Of a stretch of DNA of 64,000 nucleotides, positions 48,377 through 60,120 are shown piece after piece. The stretch comes from Nicotiana tabacum. Lineage: Eukaryota > Streptophyta > Magnoliopsida > Solanales > Solanaceae. Both the position numbers and the translations under genes were made by a program. The DNA lies in assembly GCF_000715075.1 (NCBI RefSeq), contig NC_134089.1, positions 109,499,157-109,563,156 of the forward strand, written 5' to 3'. The notes under the pieces are model-generated. The model made no database searches, was not told the DNA's origin, and saw nothing but the letters and a program-made list of their open reading frames with translations. How positions within the stretch are numbered: the first letter of the stretch is position 1; the number at the start of each line of letters is the position of its first letter.

Positions 48377-49052
48377 TCGAGTATCCAAATGGCTCCATAT
48401 GAGGCTTTATATGGGAGGCAGTGTAGATCTCCTGTTGGTTGGTTTGAGCCGGGCGAGGCTAGGCTTTTGGGTACAGACTTGGTGCAGGATTCTTTGGGAA
48501 AGGTGAAGGTGATTCAGGAGCGGCTTCGTACAGCACAGTCGAGACAAAAGAGTTATGCTGACAGGAAGGTCTGTGATGCGTCTTACATAGTTTGGGAGAA
48601 GGTTCTACTAAAGGTATCACCCATGAAGGGTGTTATAAGATTTGGGAAGAAAGGTAAATTGAGTCTTCGGTTCATTAGTCCTTTTAAGGTGCTTCGAAGG
48701 ATTGGGGAGGTGGCTTACGAGCTTGATTTTCCACCTAGCTTGTCGAGCGTGCATCTAGTATTTTATGTTTCTATGCTCCGGAAGTATATTGGTGATCCGT
48801 CTCATGTCTTGGATTTCAGCACGGTTCAGTTAGACGGTGATTTGACTTATGATGTGGAGCTAGTGGCTATTTTGGAGTGGGAGGTCCGAAAGTTGAGATC
48901 AAAGGATATAGCTTCAGTGAAAGTGTAGTGGAGAGGTCAGCCCGTAGAGGAGGCTACCTGGGAGATCGAGCAGGAGATGCGGAGCATATATCCCCACCTG
49001 TTTGAGGCTTCAGGTATGTTTCTTGACTCGTTTGAGGACGAATGTTTGTTTA
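48377..49052 (+). pseudogene. pol: Integrase C-terminus and chromodomain of element A
   Basis: MAPYEALYGRQCRSP starts the C-terminal part, which runs to EWEVRKLRSKDIASVKV and a stop at 48928. The chromodomain-like tail WRGQPVEEATWEIEQEM and YPHLFE lies after it. Chromodomains direct integration to methylated-histone heterochromatin in Tekay/Del-type elements. Confidence 0.82.
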
Positions 49053-49064
49053 AGAGGGGGAAGA
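49052..49064 (+). other. Polypurine tract of element A
   Basis: AAGAGGGGGAAGA directly before TGTAATGACC. Upstream GTTTGAGGACGAATG is a variant of the word also seen before the X and B 3' LTRs. Confidence 0.85.
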
Positions 49065-49760
49065 TGTAATGACCTGGTTGGTCGTTTCATGAGTTACAGT
49101 CCCGTTCTCCCCATTTTTGCTTCCTTATATGTTGTTCAGTTGTATTTCATCATGTCGCGTTGGTTGTGGTGTGTTCGGAGTGATCTTAGAGTTGAATGAG
49201 ACACTTTGTCTCTTATTTGAAAGCTTTAGTTGAAAAAGTCAACCGGAAGTTGACTTGTGAGTAAATGATCTCGGAACTTGATTTTAATGATTCTTATAGC
49301 TTCATTAGGTGATTTGGGACTTGGGGGAGGGTTCAAAATATATCTTGGAGGTTCGTGGTAAATTTAGGCTTGAATTGGCAAAATTGGAATTTGGGCGTTT
49401 TTCGATCGGCAGTGGAAATCTTGATATCGAGGTCGGATTGGAATTCCGGAAATTTGAGTAAGTCCATTGTGTCATTTGTGACGTGTGTGTAAAATTTCAG
49501 GTAAATCAAATGAGGTTTGATAAGTTTTTGCGTCATTTGCGGAATTCAGATGTTTTGGAATCCTTAGGCTTGAATCTGAGGGTGATTCAGTGTTTTGATG
49601 TTGTTATGAGTGTTCCAAAGGTCGGAATAAATTTGAATGATGATATGTGACTTGTTGGCGCGTTTGGTTGAGGTCCCTGAGGGCCTCGGATGGATTTGTG
49701 TGGTTGACGAAAGGTTTGGAATTGATTTGGAGTTGCAGAATTTTTGCTGCTTCTGTTGTT

Positions 49761-50007
49761 TCCGCGCCTGCGGATTGGGGACCGTAGGTGCGAGCCGTAG
49801 AAGCAGTATTTTTGATCGTAGGAGGCAGAGGTTTGTTGGATGGGGATGCACCGCAGATGCGGAAGATGAGTCACACCTACAAGCCCGCAGGTGCGGTGTC
49901 TTGATCGCAGGTGCAGATAAGGGATTTAAGTAAAGTTCCGCTGATGTGGACGTTTGGTCGCAGGTGCGGAGGCCGCAGATGCGGAACCCTAGGGCAGAAC
50001 ATATAAA
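49761..50007 (+). promoter_or_regulatory. A LTR promoter: CCGCAGATGCGG-type cluster and TATA box
   Basis: Seven or more words (CCGCAGATGCGG, CCCGCAGGTGCGG, TCGCAGGTGCGG) upstream of ATATAAAT. The counterpart in the 5' LTR is outside the window. Confidence 0.55.
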
Positions 50008-51565
50008 TTCTTGTCTTCGCGAAATTTGGTCATTTTTCCACCATTTGTGTTCGGACTTGGAGCTTTTTAAGAGGAATTGAAGAGGGATTCAAGGGGTAAC
50101 ACTTGGAGGTAAGGTTTTTGCACTCAATACTCGATTCTATGGTAATTTCTAACTGATTAGACATGAAATTAGTGGGATTTAAGGTTTAAAATTGAAGGCT
50201 AGGTCTTGAGTTTAGCTTTGAGTGGGGATTTGAGGGGCCGTTTGAGGTCCGATTTCAATATTTTTGGTATGTATGGACTCGTGGGAGGATAATGATTCTT
50301 ATGATGTGATTTTTATCGAATTCCGAGACATGGGCCCGGGGGTTGGGTTTTGCCAATTTTGAGATTTTTGAGTTAATTTGATTATTTTCTCTTGGGCTTT
50401 GTTCCTTTAGAATATATTGATGATAATATAATTATTTTGGTTAGAGTTGGAGCATTTGGAGGACAAGTCGAGAGGCAAGGGCATCGCGGGTTAGAGTTTG
50501 GAATTGTTTGAGGTATGTAATGATTGTAAATATTGTCCTGAGGATATGAAACCACAGATTTCACATCGTTTCACTATTCTGAGGTGACACACACGTTAGA
50601 TGATGAGCGTGGGGGAATGCACCATTGGAGATTGTGACTTGGTCTATCTCGTACGACTATCAAGTCGCACATTTGATTGAAAACTATTTGCTACTATTGT
50701 GTTTTTGGAAAGTGTTACTGTGTTTTGGGCTGAATGCAATATTTGGGTCTCGTGCCAACTATTTTGGACCCTTAGGAGCTTTTTACTACTATTCCTCACT
50801 GTTTTTGATTTAATATCTATACTCAGTCATGCAGTATTTTACTAATTTCACAACTCAATCTCATTTACTCCCTTTGGTATTATAAATGAAATTTGGGCTG
50901 AGCACCCTATTTTACTGTAGCCTGAGTGGCTTGAGAGATTTTTGACTGAGTAAGGCCGAGGGCCTGTGTTGTGAGAATATCATGAGATCGGGTTGTGCGC
51001 CGTAGCATGTTGTACTGATTTGTGATATATGAGAAGCCGAGGGCCTGATTTATTATGCCACGAGATGGCTTGTTATAGAGCTTGGGCTGTAGGAGCCCCT
51101 CTGGAATCTGAACACCCCAGTGAGCGTAGGTACCCAGTGTGAGTGATGTGATATTGCCCGAGAGGCTATTGTTGATTCATGTTGTTGCCTGAGGGACTGA
51201 TTACGAGTGATTGTGAGGTAGCCCGAGGAGCTGGTTCTATTGATATTTTGCCCGAGGGGCTGGTTCTATTGATATTTTGCCCGAGGGGCGGTTTATGGTA
51301 CATGTATTGCCCGAGGGGTTGTTTACGTTGCTACCATTTTTACTCACTATTTCATCACTTGTTTGAAACTATTGAAAGATGTTTTTAAACGAAAAGGTTT
51401 TTTTTATTGAAACTGAGTTTGTTTTACGAGATAATTGATTTCAGTACTATTTTGGGAAATGTATTGTATTTGTTGTGGTGCTATGACGTGGAATTATCTG
51501 TTTTCTTATTGCTCAGCTTGCATTTACTTTTATTACTTACTGAGTTGGCGTACTGACATTACTCA

Positions 51566-51582
51566 CTGCACCTTGTGTGCAG
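51566..51582 (+). other. Conserved LTR hairpin in A (CTGCAC/GTGCAG)
   Basis: Six-base stem, loop CTTGT, followed by ATCCAGG. In the 5' LTR remainder (26499-26515) one arm is mutated to CTACAC. Confidence 0.65.
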
Positions 51583-51955
51583 ATCCAGGAGTTGCGGGTC
51601 TTGATAGCGAGCGTTGATCGTTCATTCAGCAGGTCTTGGAGTCGACAAGGTAGTTGCATGGCGTTCACAGCCCTGTTCTTCTCCCTCATATCTTCCCTAG
51701 ATTATATTAGTATTATCTTCCAGACTGTGTTAGCCTTTATTGTACTTAGACGGATCTTGTAGTTGCTCGTGACTTGTGACACCCCGATGTGGGGCTTGTG
51801 TTATTTTCTTTCGCACTGGTTATTTAGACCCATGTTATGAGATATTATCAAACTGTCTTTTATAAATTTATAGTTTGATCAATTGGGATTCGTGTTGACT
51901 GGTCTAGTTTCACGATAGACGCCATCACGATCGGGTCGGTTTTAGGGTCGTGACA

Positions 51956-52389
51956 CAATTGGTTTGGTTTGGTAATTGAAAAATCCGAACCAACTCGATC
52001 CATGTACACCCCTAGCTATGACTATTCATTAAGGAGGATGGAAAGGACGTAACTGAAAACTTATAATCTTATTCAACTAATCCTTGCTAAAAATTAGTGA
52101 TTGTCTACATTACAGGTTGTTTAAATTGTGTATTCTTATCTTATTACTCTAATATATTGTTACGTAAGGAAATAATTTGGGTCAACTATGTGGGTTAATG
52201 AATGGGGAAGGAAGAAGGGGGAGAGAAAATGGGTAAAATTGGAGTCTAATGTATTCTTTTGTATATAAATGATGATTTGAATATTCTCTTGTAATTAAGT
52301 TAAAACTTCAATATTTAGGGTAAATAAGTTTTAAAATTAGTATAGATATTTATATCTATATATTCTATATCTATCTATATTTATCTATA
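51956..52389. other. AT-rich flank of A, no gene
   Basis: Nothing recognised. The last 50 bp contain repeated TATCTATAT and TCTATA words leading into the first Helitron end. Confidence 0.5.
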
Positions 52390-53020
52390 TCTATACTATA
52401 TTAAAAGCACGAAGGCCTTAGCAAAATGTCGTTCGCCTTTTTTACCCTTTAAAAATAGGTTATATATTGGATATAATCGTAATTTAGTTATTCTCCTAAT
52501 ATTTAAGATTTTAAAATAATCTAAAATTATAGTTATTAAATATTACCTTATTCGAACTACATATGTATAGAAACACCTAATTATTAGGAATTCAAAACCA
52601 AATAGAAAATTAATTATAAATCTTTTGCTTATTTGAATTATATAAAGTAATTATGACTTTTTTTCATATATGTCTTAGATAAAGTGCATATAAACGTACG
52701 TTGGAAATCTGCTAATAAAATTGTAGATCTTATTTTAAGTCTTCAAAAATTGAAGATTAGAATTTGGAAGCTTTTGCAAAGACTTAAGATATAACAACAT
52801 ATGAGCTGAATCTAATGAAACAGTAAAAAGAGAAAAAGAAAACATAATTAAAGAAGGTATAAATCGATATTCTTTATTGAGTCAGTTATATAAAATCAAT
52901 ATTTTTTAAAATATAAATTACACTTTTACTTTATAATTCAAATATCGTTTATATGGTTTTGTAAAAGCTTTATACTCATTTAGATAGGTTACACGCGCAA
53001 CGTGTGTACCATAAGACTAG
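52390..53020 (+). mobile_element. Short non-autonomous Helitron 1 (631 bp)
   Basis: Begins TCTATACTATATTAAAAG, a Helitron-type 5' end, and ends ATAAGACTAG preceded by the hairpin ACACG-CGCAA-CGTGT (52991-53005). Flanked by A on the left and T on the right as expected for AT insertion. No helicase coding. Confidence 0.75.
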
Positions 53021-53685
53021 TACTATATTAAAAGTACGAAGGCCCTTAGCAAAATGCCGTTCGTCTTTTTTACCCTCCTTAAATGCACTTTATATTGGAT
53101 AAAATAGTAAATACAAATAAAATACTTTTTGGAGAAACAAAATTACTGTAGGAAAAGAAATAAGTAATTAAGAAGAAGACAAGAAGTAGGAAACTACTTT
53201 GATTAATATCCCTAATACTCTAACAAAAAGGCAAAACATTTCGTGGGTTAAAAAGGAAAAAATATATCATAAGTAATACACTCATTAATTAGTATCCTAT
53301 TAAAGAGGTCAAAATATTCGTAGTTAAAAAGAAAAAAAGAATAAGAACATCAGTTAGTAGGATATTAACTACGAACATTTTGACCTCAAGAAATAAAAAA
53401 TTTATTAAGTAGAATTTTTTTAAAGTCCATCAGTATGATTTTAACATCAGTATGTGGAAAATTCATCATTTAATAACCATATTAAAGAGGTCAAAATTTT
53501 AGTATTAGTAGGTTAACAAGGAAAAAAAAGAATAAGATAATAGTTCGGACATTCATTACTATCCCCATTGAAGAGTGTAAAACAAAAAAATCCCTCAATT
53601 AGTATCCTGATCTTTTATTTTTATGAGCACATTCTTTTTGTTTTTCATCTGTCTATCTATATTTATATTTATAATTATATTATAT
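53021..53685 (+). mobile_element. Helitron-like fragment 2, 5' end only
   Basis: TACTATATTAAAAGTACGAA directly follows the CTAG of the preceding copy and then matches the early part of Helitron 1 (GCAAAATGCCGTTCG). No own CTAG end is seen before another 5'-like end near 53680. Confidence 0.55.
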
Positions 53686-55811
53686 TAAAAGTATAAATAC
53701 CTTTTTTAACTCTTTAAAAATTTCACATTAGACAAATTAGTGAATTGAGTTATGTTCCTAATAATTATGAATTTAAAATTCTAATATTTAGGACATTGAA
53801 TTTGATCATTAAATCTTTCTTTATTTGAAATATGTAAAACTCCTAATATTTAAATACTCAAAATCAAGATTATATTTTATATAAATCCCTCGCCTAATAT
53901 TTTTGACTTTAAAATCTTTCTAAAATATTTACCAAGTTGTACCATCTATAGCAACCAATCGATTTTCTCTTCGTCTCCTATTTCACAGTGATTAAGAAAA
54001 GTTTAAACCTCAAAGTCTTTTAAATGTATATCCATCCCGAAACTAAGAAAGAGTATAAGGAATATGAAAACTTGTCCAAAAAAAGAAATAACTGATGTAA
54101 TGCCAAATAAAGTTAAATAATGTTGATTTTGTTATGAATTTAAAAGAGATAGAGAGAAGTGGTTGACAAAAGTAAATTAACTTCTACAAACACAAAGATC
54201 TAAAGAAAAATGTCAGATGAATTTTTTTACCTTTTGAAAATAGAATTCTTATTGAATAACTATAACTACATTTAAATATCTAAAATTTTGGATAACCTAA
54301 TACTAAGAATTTGACAAAAAATAAATTAATTTCTTCAATGTTAATAGCAAATAGTTCAGTTTTTCTAGATTAACTAAAAGCAAAAGAATTCAGTTCGATT
54401 CTTTTTCAAATTATTCATACAAAAAAAGTATTTTTCAAGTTGATAAATTTTTTATAGTGCATAAATTTTGTTTCCATGAGAAAAACATTGGGGAAGAAAG
54501 AAAATAAAAATAGAACAAAATTGATTACATCATTATGGTTTGGTACAAACTTGAAGCGACGATGAAACATCAAAAGATAAATTGTATTTTAAATGAGTTA
54601 TCTTTTATTTTATTTTTTTGCGTCTGTTCTAAAGTATGGCAACTCTTATATTGTTTTATATATTATGTTTGTAAAATATTAACTAAACGTTAGTAAAGAC
54701 AACACAAGAAACAATAGCAAGTCATCCATAAACTAAAAGAAGATTTTTAATTCTTTTTAGGGTTAGGACTCTTTATTAGATTGGAAAACAAGATTGAAAC
54801 TAATGTTTAATGGATATGGTCAAATTGATTTGTTAAAAATTAATAATGAGAACTTTGAACACTTTTATCACTAACATTCTTTTTTATTCTATCCTATTGG
54901 CTATAGGAGGTTACTTTCTGAGACTTCCTCATAAAATTTTCTACTTTTTTTTAATGTAAATTATGCATGGATCCTCCCGCTTGAAACTAAGCCTTCTTTT
55001 CTAAACAAACATATACGTATGAACTCTTGCATAGTTAAATTTCTACAAATAATCAACAATGTTGTCTCTTTTGACATTTTTTTAAATTGCAAAAGGTCCT
55101 TCTCTTCCTAAAGTTGAAGATCTCATATATGTTGGTGTGGGAATGAAATCTCTTCAATAACTTAATACCCTGGCGCTTCAATTTTCTATTTTATTGGTGA
55201 AGTTAATTTGAATTATTTTCATATTCATTAAAATACACACTATTAAAATTATGCAGAATCATGACCGTCATATATGTAGGAAACCCCAGAATTTCAACAA
55301 CTTACCAGCAAGAAATAATTCGTTGAAAAAATAGTGGCCGCAAAAAATTCCGATAACCGATCATCGCTCATTCGACGGTCATTTCATATGAAAAAGGACT
55401 TTTTAATGTACGCTTTTTACACTCAGTAAATTTTTAATAGAAAAAAACTGATTTTCTAATGACAATGAACTTAAGAAATATTCTTGAGCGTTGGAGGGTT
55501 GTGTGTTCTTGCTGAAATTAAAAAAAAAAAAAAAGCATGATAACTTGTAAAATTGAAGTAATAAAATTATAATATGGAATAAATTTTAAGTAGGATATAT
55601 TGACTGAGATAATTGAGGACTTTTATGGAGTAGTGTTTTTTTTTTTAATATTAGATAAGTAAATACGATCAATAATCATTATTCTCAAACTTATACTTTT
55701 TTGTATTATAACACAAATACAATTTTTTAATATAATAATTGCATAACTTTTTTTAAAAAATTATATTCATAGAGATAAGGTATACGCGCAAAGCTCGTAT
55801 TATAAGACTAG
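53686..55811 (+). mobile_element. Helitron-like element 3, diverged
   Basis: 5'-like text TATATTAAAAGTATAAATAC at about 53681 and 3' end ATAAGACTAG at 55802-55811, preceded by a degenerate hairpin (ATACGCGC, CTCGTAT). About 2.1 kb of AT-rich sequence between, no coding frame recognised. Confidence 0.5.
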
Positions 55812-57050
55812 TACTATATTAAAAGCATGAAGCCCCTCCACATTGCATATGATTGTAATTTGTAATCAGAAAAAAAAAATGGAAAACAAAAACTCTCGTT
55901 TAGTGTTTTCTGTTGGCTACGACTTTACTTTATTTAGGTTTATAATTCTTTAGGCTCTCCTTTGTTTAGGTATAATTATATTCTTTATACGATGTAGCTT
56001 TCCACTAGGTTTACGATTTTTTTAGTTCTACTTTGTCTATAATTCGTTATTGTGGTTTGGTTCTTTATTACCAATTAATTTATGTTACTTATTTTTGTTT
56101 AGGTTTAGCATGCACTTTACTTCTATATCTTGATTGCGCCAATATCCGAAGGTGAACTAACTTGAGATTTGAGGTAAACTTTTTACATGTAATTTCTTCT
56201 TCAAGCTATGTAATAATAAACATGCATTCTTGATAAAAAAAATTACAAATTGAAAGATTGTCAATTATGGATATTGTAGGTACGTACGTCTCATATATGT
56301 GTGCTTGATTAAGAATTGTAAATTGAAAGGTTAATGATTACGGTTCCAGTAGAACTTTTGGAAGGGAAGTTAGCTTATGCTTGTATTTCTTGCTATTCAA
56401 CTAGGGTAATGTCTTGCTATTCATATAGAGCTGGTAAGTCTCTCAAATGATGTCTAAAAATCAATAAAGCTTGTGCAACTCGGCATCTTTTTTGTTGCTA
56501 TGTTCATTTTTTGTACAATTGTTACTTATATTATGTAATTCTTTCGTTGTGATTGATTTATTGGAGATTATTATTTTGCATGTGCTTATATTTATAAGAT
56601 TTTTATATTAAAAAATATAAATTATAAATAGAAGTTGGCGTTGACGTATGTGGGTCTGCAATGCTTACAATTTATCTACTCTTCATCAATCAATCTTTTA
56701 GTACAAATATTGTCACCTTTAAACGGTGCGAGTTCTTCTTTGCATGTTTATGTAAGTATTGTCATATATAGCTAATTATATTTATGACATCATTGTTTTT
56801 GTTTATTTTTTTTGTATGAATTCACTCTTGAAATTTTATTTAGTTTTTTAATTAATTCTATAGCTCTAAACTAATTATTATAAAATCACCTTATGCTCGA
56901 CTTTCTTATCCAAATTAGTTTTTCAATAAGTTAATTCAATTTATTGAACCAGTCAAATTATATGCAGAAGACTTAAGTACTAAAGTAAAAGTGATTTCAA
57001 ATTTTTAGTCCAAACATTACGTGTCAAGTATCTTAGGAGTTGAGTAAAGT
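55812..57050. other. Third Helitron-type 5' end, then unassigned AT-rich sequence
   Basis: TACTATATTAAAAGCATGAA follows the CTAG at 55811. No matching 3' end was found, so its extent is unknown. No reading frame of note. Confidence 0.4.
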
Positions 57051-57113
57051 TTTTTTGTGAGAAAGATAATATTGCATTAAACATAAGTAAAATTATTACA
57101 GAGAGGGTGATGC

Positions 57114-58071
57114 CTATGCATCTCTAATATAGTTGTTTGATAGCTGTCTATTACAAGTATTATTACTATTTATTCTAACATAATTATCCATCACATTGTC
57201 TCCATTGGAAGCAGCCATTTGTCGAGAAGTGTGATGGATTGCAAAAGTGTTATGATCCATGTCCTCCTCATGTTCCTGCAGTGTGCATGTTGTCTTCCTA
57301 AAATGAGTTGCTCCTGCCTGATCCCTTCGCAAAAAAGTGCCAACAAAATTCGGTGGCTCTTCAAAAATAAATGATTTGTCATTAGAGGCCATGTTGCATC
57401 CTGCCTTGGCTAAACCATCAGCCACCTCATTCCCCTCTCTATAGGTGTGTGCAATGGTAGCACTATGCAATTGGTCCAGGAGGTACCTGCAGTTAGCTAG
57501 TATGTTAGTATAAACAATATTGTCATTTTTTAACATTGTGAGTACCTCTGATGCATCGATGTTTATTTTCAGTCGAACCAAATTGTATGTATTTGCCAAT
57601 TCTAGTCCATGGAATAGGGCCTTTAGTTCTGCCTGGACGGTGGTGACATTGTCCAAATTGCCTGCAAAACCTATAATCCAATTTCCATTTGAGTCGCGTA
57701 TGGTTCTCCTATACCTGCTTTATGAGTTTACGTTGATGTTGCTCCATCCGTATTTAATTTATAGTAGTTTGGTTTAGGGGGTATCCATTTGATAGGTTGC
57801 ATTAGAGGAATTTTTGTTATTGCTACGTTTGCAGCTAAATAGGCAAATTCCAGTGCATTATTAGTAATTATTTTAAGTGATAGATGTTGTTGTGTTGTAT
57901 TAAAATTGTGATTGTTACGATTAATCCAAATGTGCCATAATGTGTAGGAAATAAAAATTTTGCTATTTTTACGGTAAGACATGTTCTTGTACTTTGTATT
58001 AATGATTTTTATCAACCAATCAAATGGATGAGAGTGTGTAGGTATATTGTTGATAAAGTTTGCTATACCTA
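57114..58071 (-). pseudogene. RNase H-like (RVT_3 type) reading frame, broken
   Basis: The upstream part encodes LWHIWINRNNHNFN and IKWIPPKPNYYKLNTDGA, the entry to an RNase H-like fold with its first Asp. The downstream part (57656-57114) has AELKALFHGLELA, INIDASEV and REGNEVADGLAKAG, containing the later acidic residues. A stop and frameshift at about 57660-57728 separate them. Such domains occur at the end of plant LINE elements and in LINE-derived host genes. The frame is open upstream to 58071, where the LTR of M interrupts it. Confidence 0.8.
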
Positions 58072-58459
58072 TGTCATGACACCAAATATCTCAGTTGTGA
58101 TGGAGCCTATCACAATACTAGGCAAGCCAACCCAACAAGTACCACAGTGAATTCTTTTTATAAAACCATTTTCTAAAACTGATTAAGTCTCTAATTTTCA
58201 TAAGAAATATATAAACCACTGAAATGTGCGAAAAACAGTACAAAAATATACCAACACAACCTAACAATCCGGTGTCACAAGTCAAGAGCCTCTAAATACA
58301 ACCCAATCTGATTGACTAATACATAATAAGTCTAAAAATGCAGAAAACTAAGATACGAAGGAGGAAAGTAGGGTTGTGGATGTCGTACAGCTACCTTGCA
58401 GTCTCCGGTAAGCTCTGAGGATGCAGGGGACCCTCACTCTGCCGCTCAGACATCTAGAT

Positions 58460-58476
58460 CTGCACAAAAGGTGCAG
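58460..58476 (-). other. Conserved LTR hairpin in M (CTGCAC/GTGCAG)
   Basis: Six-base stem with loop AAAAG on the plus strand, 388 bp from the LTR 3' end, matching its place in A, B and S. Confidence 0.65.
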
Positions 58477-58862
58477 GGAGTAACGTGAGTATGCCAACTC
58501 AGTAAGTAACTAAAGTAAATAAGGTCTGAGTGCAGTGATGAGCAGTCGAAAATCATATATATAAGGGTATTCAACAGAATATCAAGTCAAACTCAATAGT
58601 TAAAATCCAGTTACTTCGTAAAACTTCAGTTTCAATTGAAATACTTTGAAATCATTTACTTAGCAGTTTTCAACAGAGGCTCATTATAAAAGAAGAGTGA
58701 TATAAGCAAAAATGTCATAAATGGGCCTCTCGGGCAAAGTATCACTCATAAATATAGCCTCTCGGGCAAGCCTCTTAGTCACTCGTGACTCAGCTCGTCA
58801 CATAGTACTCACACTCAGCACTCCGGCTCGATAATATCTCATAATAGTAATAATCATAATAA

Positions 58863-59090
58863 ATGTTGCGGCGTGCAGCCCGATCCATAGTTTATAGTCG
58901 ACTACGCTCTCTAGGGGTGTATAGACTCTGGAGGGGCTCCTACATCCCAAGGGTCATATCACTGCGGTGTGCAGCTCGATCCAATATATATATCGCTACG
59001 GCGTGCAGCCCGATCCATATAAGTATCGCTGCGGTGTGTAGCCCGATCCATAATATATACATTTAATGTTACTGTGGCGTGCAACCCTTT
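58863..59090 (-). repeat. Amplified ACGCC-loop hairpins in M, 5 copies
   Basis: Copies at about 58863, 58963, 58994, 59028 and 59072 of GCTGCGGTGTGCAGC-like text followed by CCGATCCATA. The last four are tandem at about 35-bp spacing. Some stems are imperfect or use G-T pairs. Confidence 0.7.
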
Positions 59091-59094
59091 CCAT

Positions 59095-59097
<3 letters not shown>

Positions 59098-59131
<34 letters not shown>
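59098..59131. repeat. (TA)n microsatellite
   Basis: About 16 uninterrupted TA units inside the M LTR. Confidence 0.95.
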
Positions 59132-59133
<2 letters not shown>

Positions 59134-60120
59134 CTTACCATTAGGTACTCAACCTCTCTCAGTCATTAACCTCACAGCTACTCGGGCATAACAGTTGAAA
59201 TCATGGAACTCAGCCTAAATAGTTTTCACATTTTAAGAAGTAGAGTGATAAAAATCAGATATAAACAATAAATAGGTAAAACATGACTGAGGATATGCTT
59301 TCAAAACAAATAGAGTGAGGAAAAGAGTAAAAATGCCCTTAAGTATCTAAACATGCCGACACAAGGCCCCAAACATGGCATACATCCCAATATATAGTAT
59401 CAATCTCTAAAATACGGGATATCATAAGATTTCAAATGAAATACACAACTTAATAGTCGCTACGGGATGGACCAAGTCACAATTCCTACTGGTGCACGCC
59501 CACACACTCGTCACCTAGCATGTGTGTCACCTCATTTATCAAAATAATGCAAAATACCGGGGTTTTATACCCTTAGGTCCAGATTTACAATGGTTACTTA
59601 CCTCAAATCGGATAAAATACTACTCCGTAATGCCTTTTTCTCTCGCCTCGGCCTCAACTCGTGTCGAATCTACCCAAAATCAGAATCATAATATTAGAAT
59701 ATGCTAAGGGAACAAAGCCCATACGAAAAAAAATCAAATTACACCAAAAATCCCGAAATTTGTCCAACCCGACCCCGGGCCCACGTCTCGAAATTCGATA
59801 AAAATCATATCAACGAAATCCTTATCTTCCCAAGAGTTCATACATACCAATAATACCAAAATACGATCACAAATAGCCCTCAAATCCCTAGATTAAGGTC
59901 TCCAATTTCCAAGCCCTAACTCCCCAATTTTAGGCTTGAATTTCATGTTTAATTAGGTAAATATCACAATAGGATCGAGTATTAAGTCCATAGTTCTTAC
60001 TCCAAGAAGTTCTTTTTGATTCCCTCTTCAATCTCCCTCAAGAAGCTCCAAAACCGATTCAAAAATGGTGAACTTAGGCCATACATCGCGAAAATAACCT
60101 TTTAAAACATTCTGCCCAGC

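Larger units (their letters stand above)
26175..51955 (+). mobile_element. Element A: Tekay/Del-like chromovirus, decayed
   Basis: 5' LTR remainder 26175-26897, primer site 26901, gag from 27099, zinc knuckle, protease, then RT interrupted at 29296 by B and resumed at 46281, RNase H, integrase, C-terminal chromodomain, polypurine tract, 3' LTR 49065-51955. The domain order and chromodomain place it among Ty3/gypsy chromoviruses. The 5' part of its first LTR is displaced beyond the left edge by the insertion of X. Many stops and frameshifts. Confidence 0.88.
49065..51955 (+). mobile_element. Element A 3' LTR (2891 bp)
   Basis: TGTAATGACCTGG to GGGTCGTGACA. Word cluster (49761-49986) with TATAAA at 50002-50007, GCCCGAGGGGC-type repeats at 51150-51330, CTGCAC/GTGCAG hairpin at 51566-51582, 373 bp before the end. 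The right target duplication cannot be confirmed because the left flank is outside the window. Confidence 0.9.
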
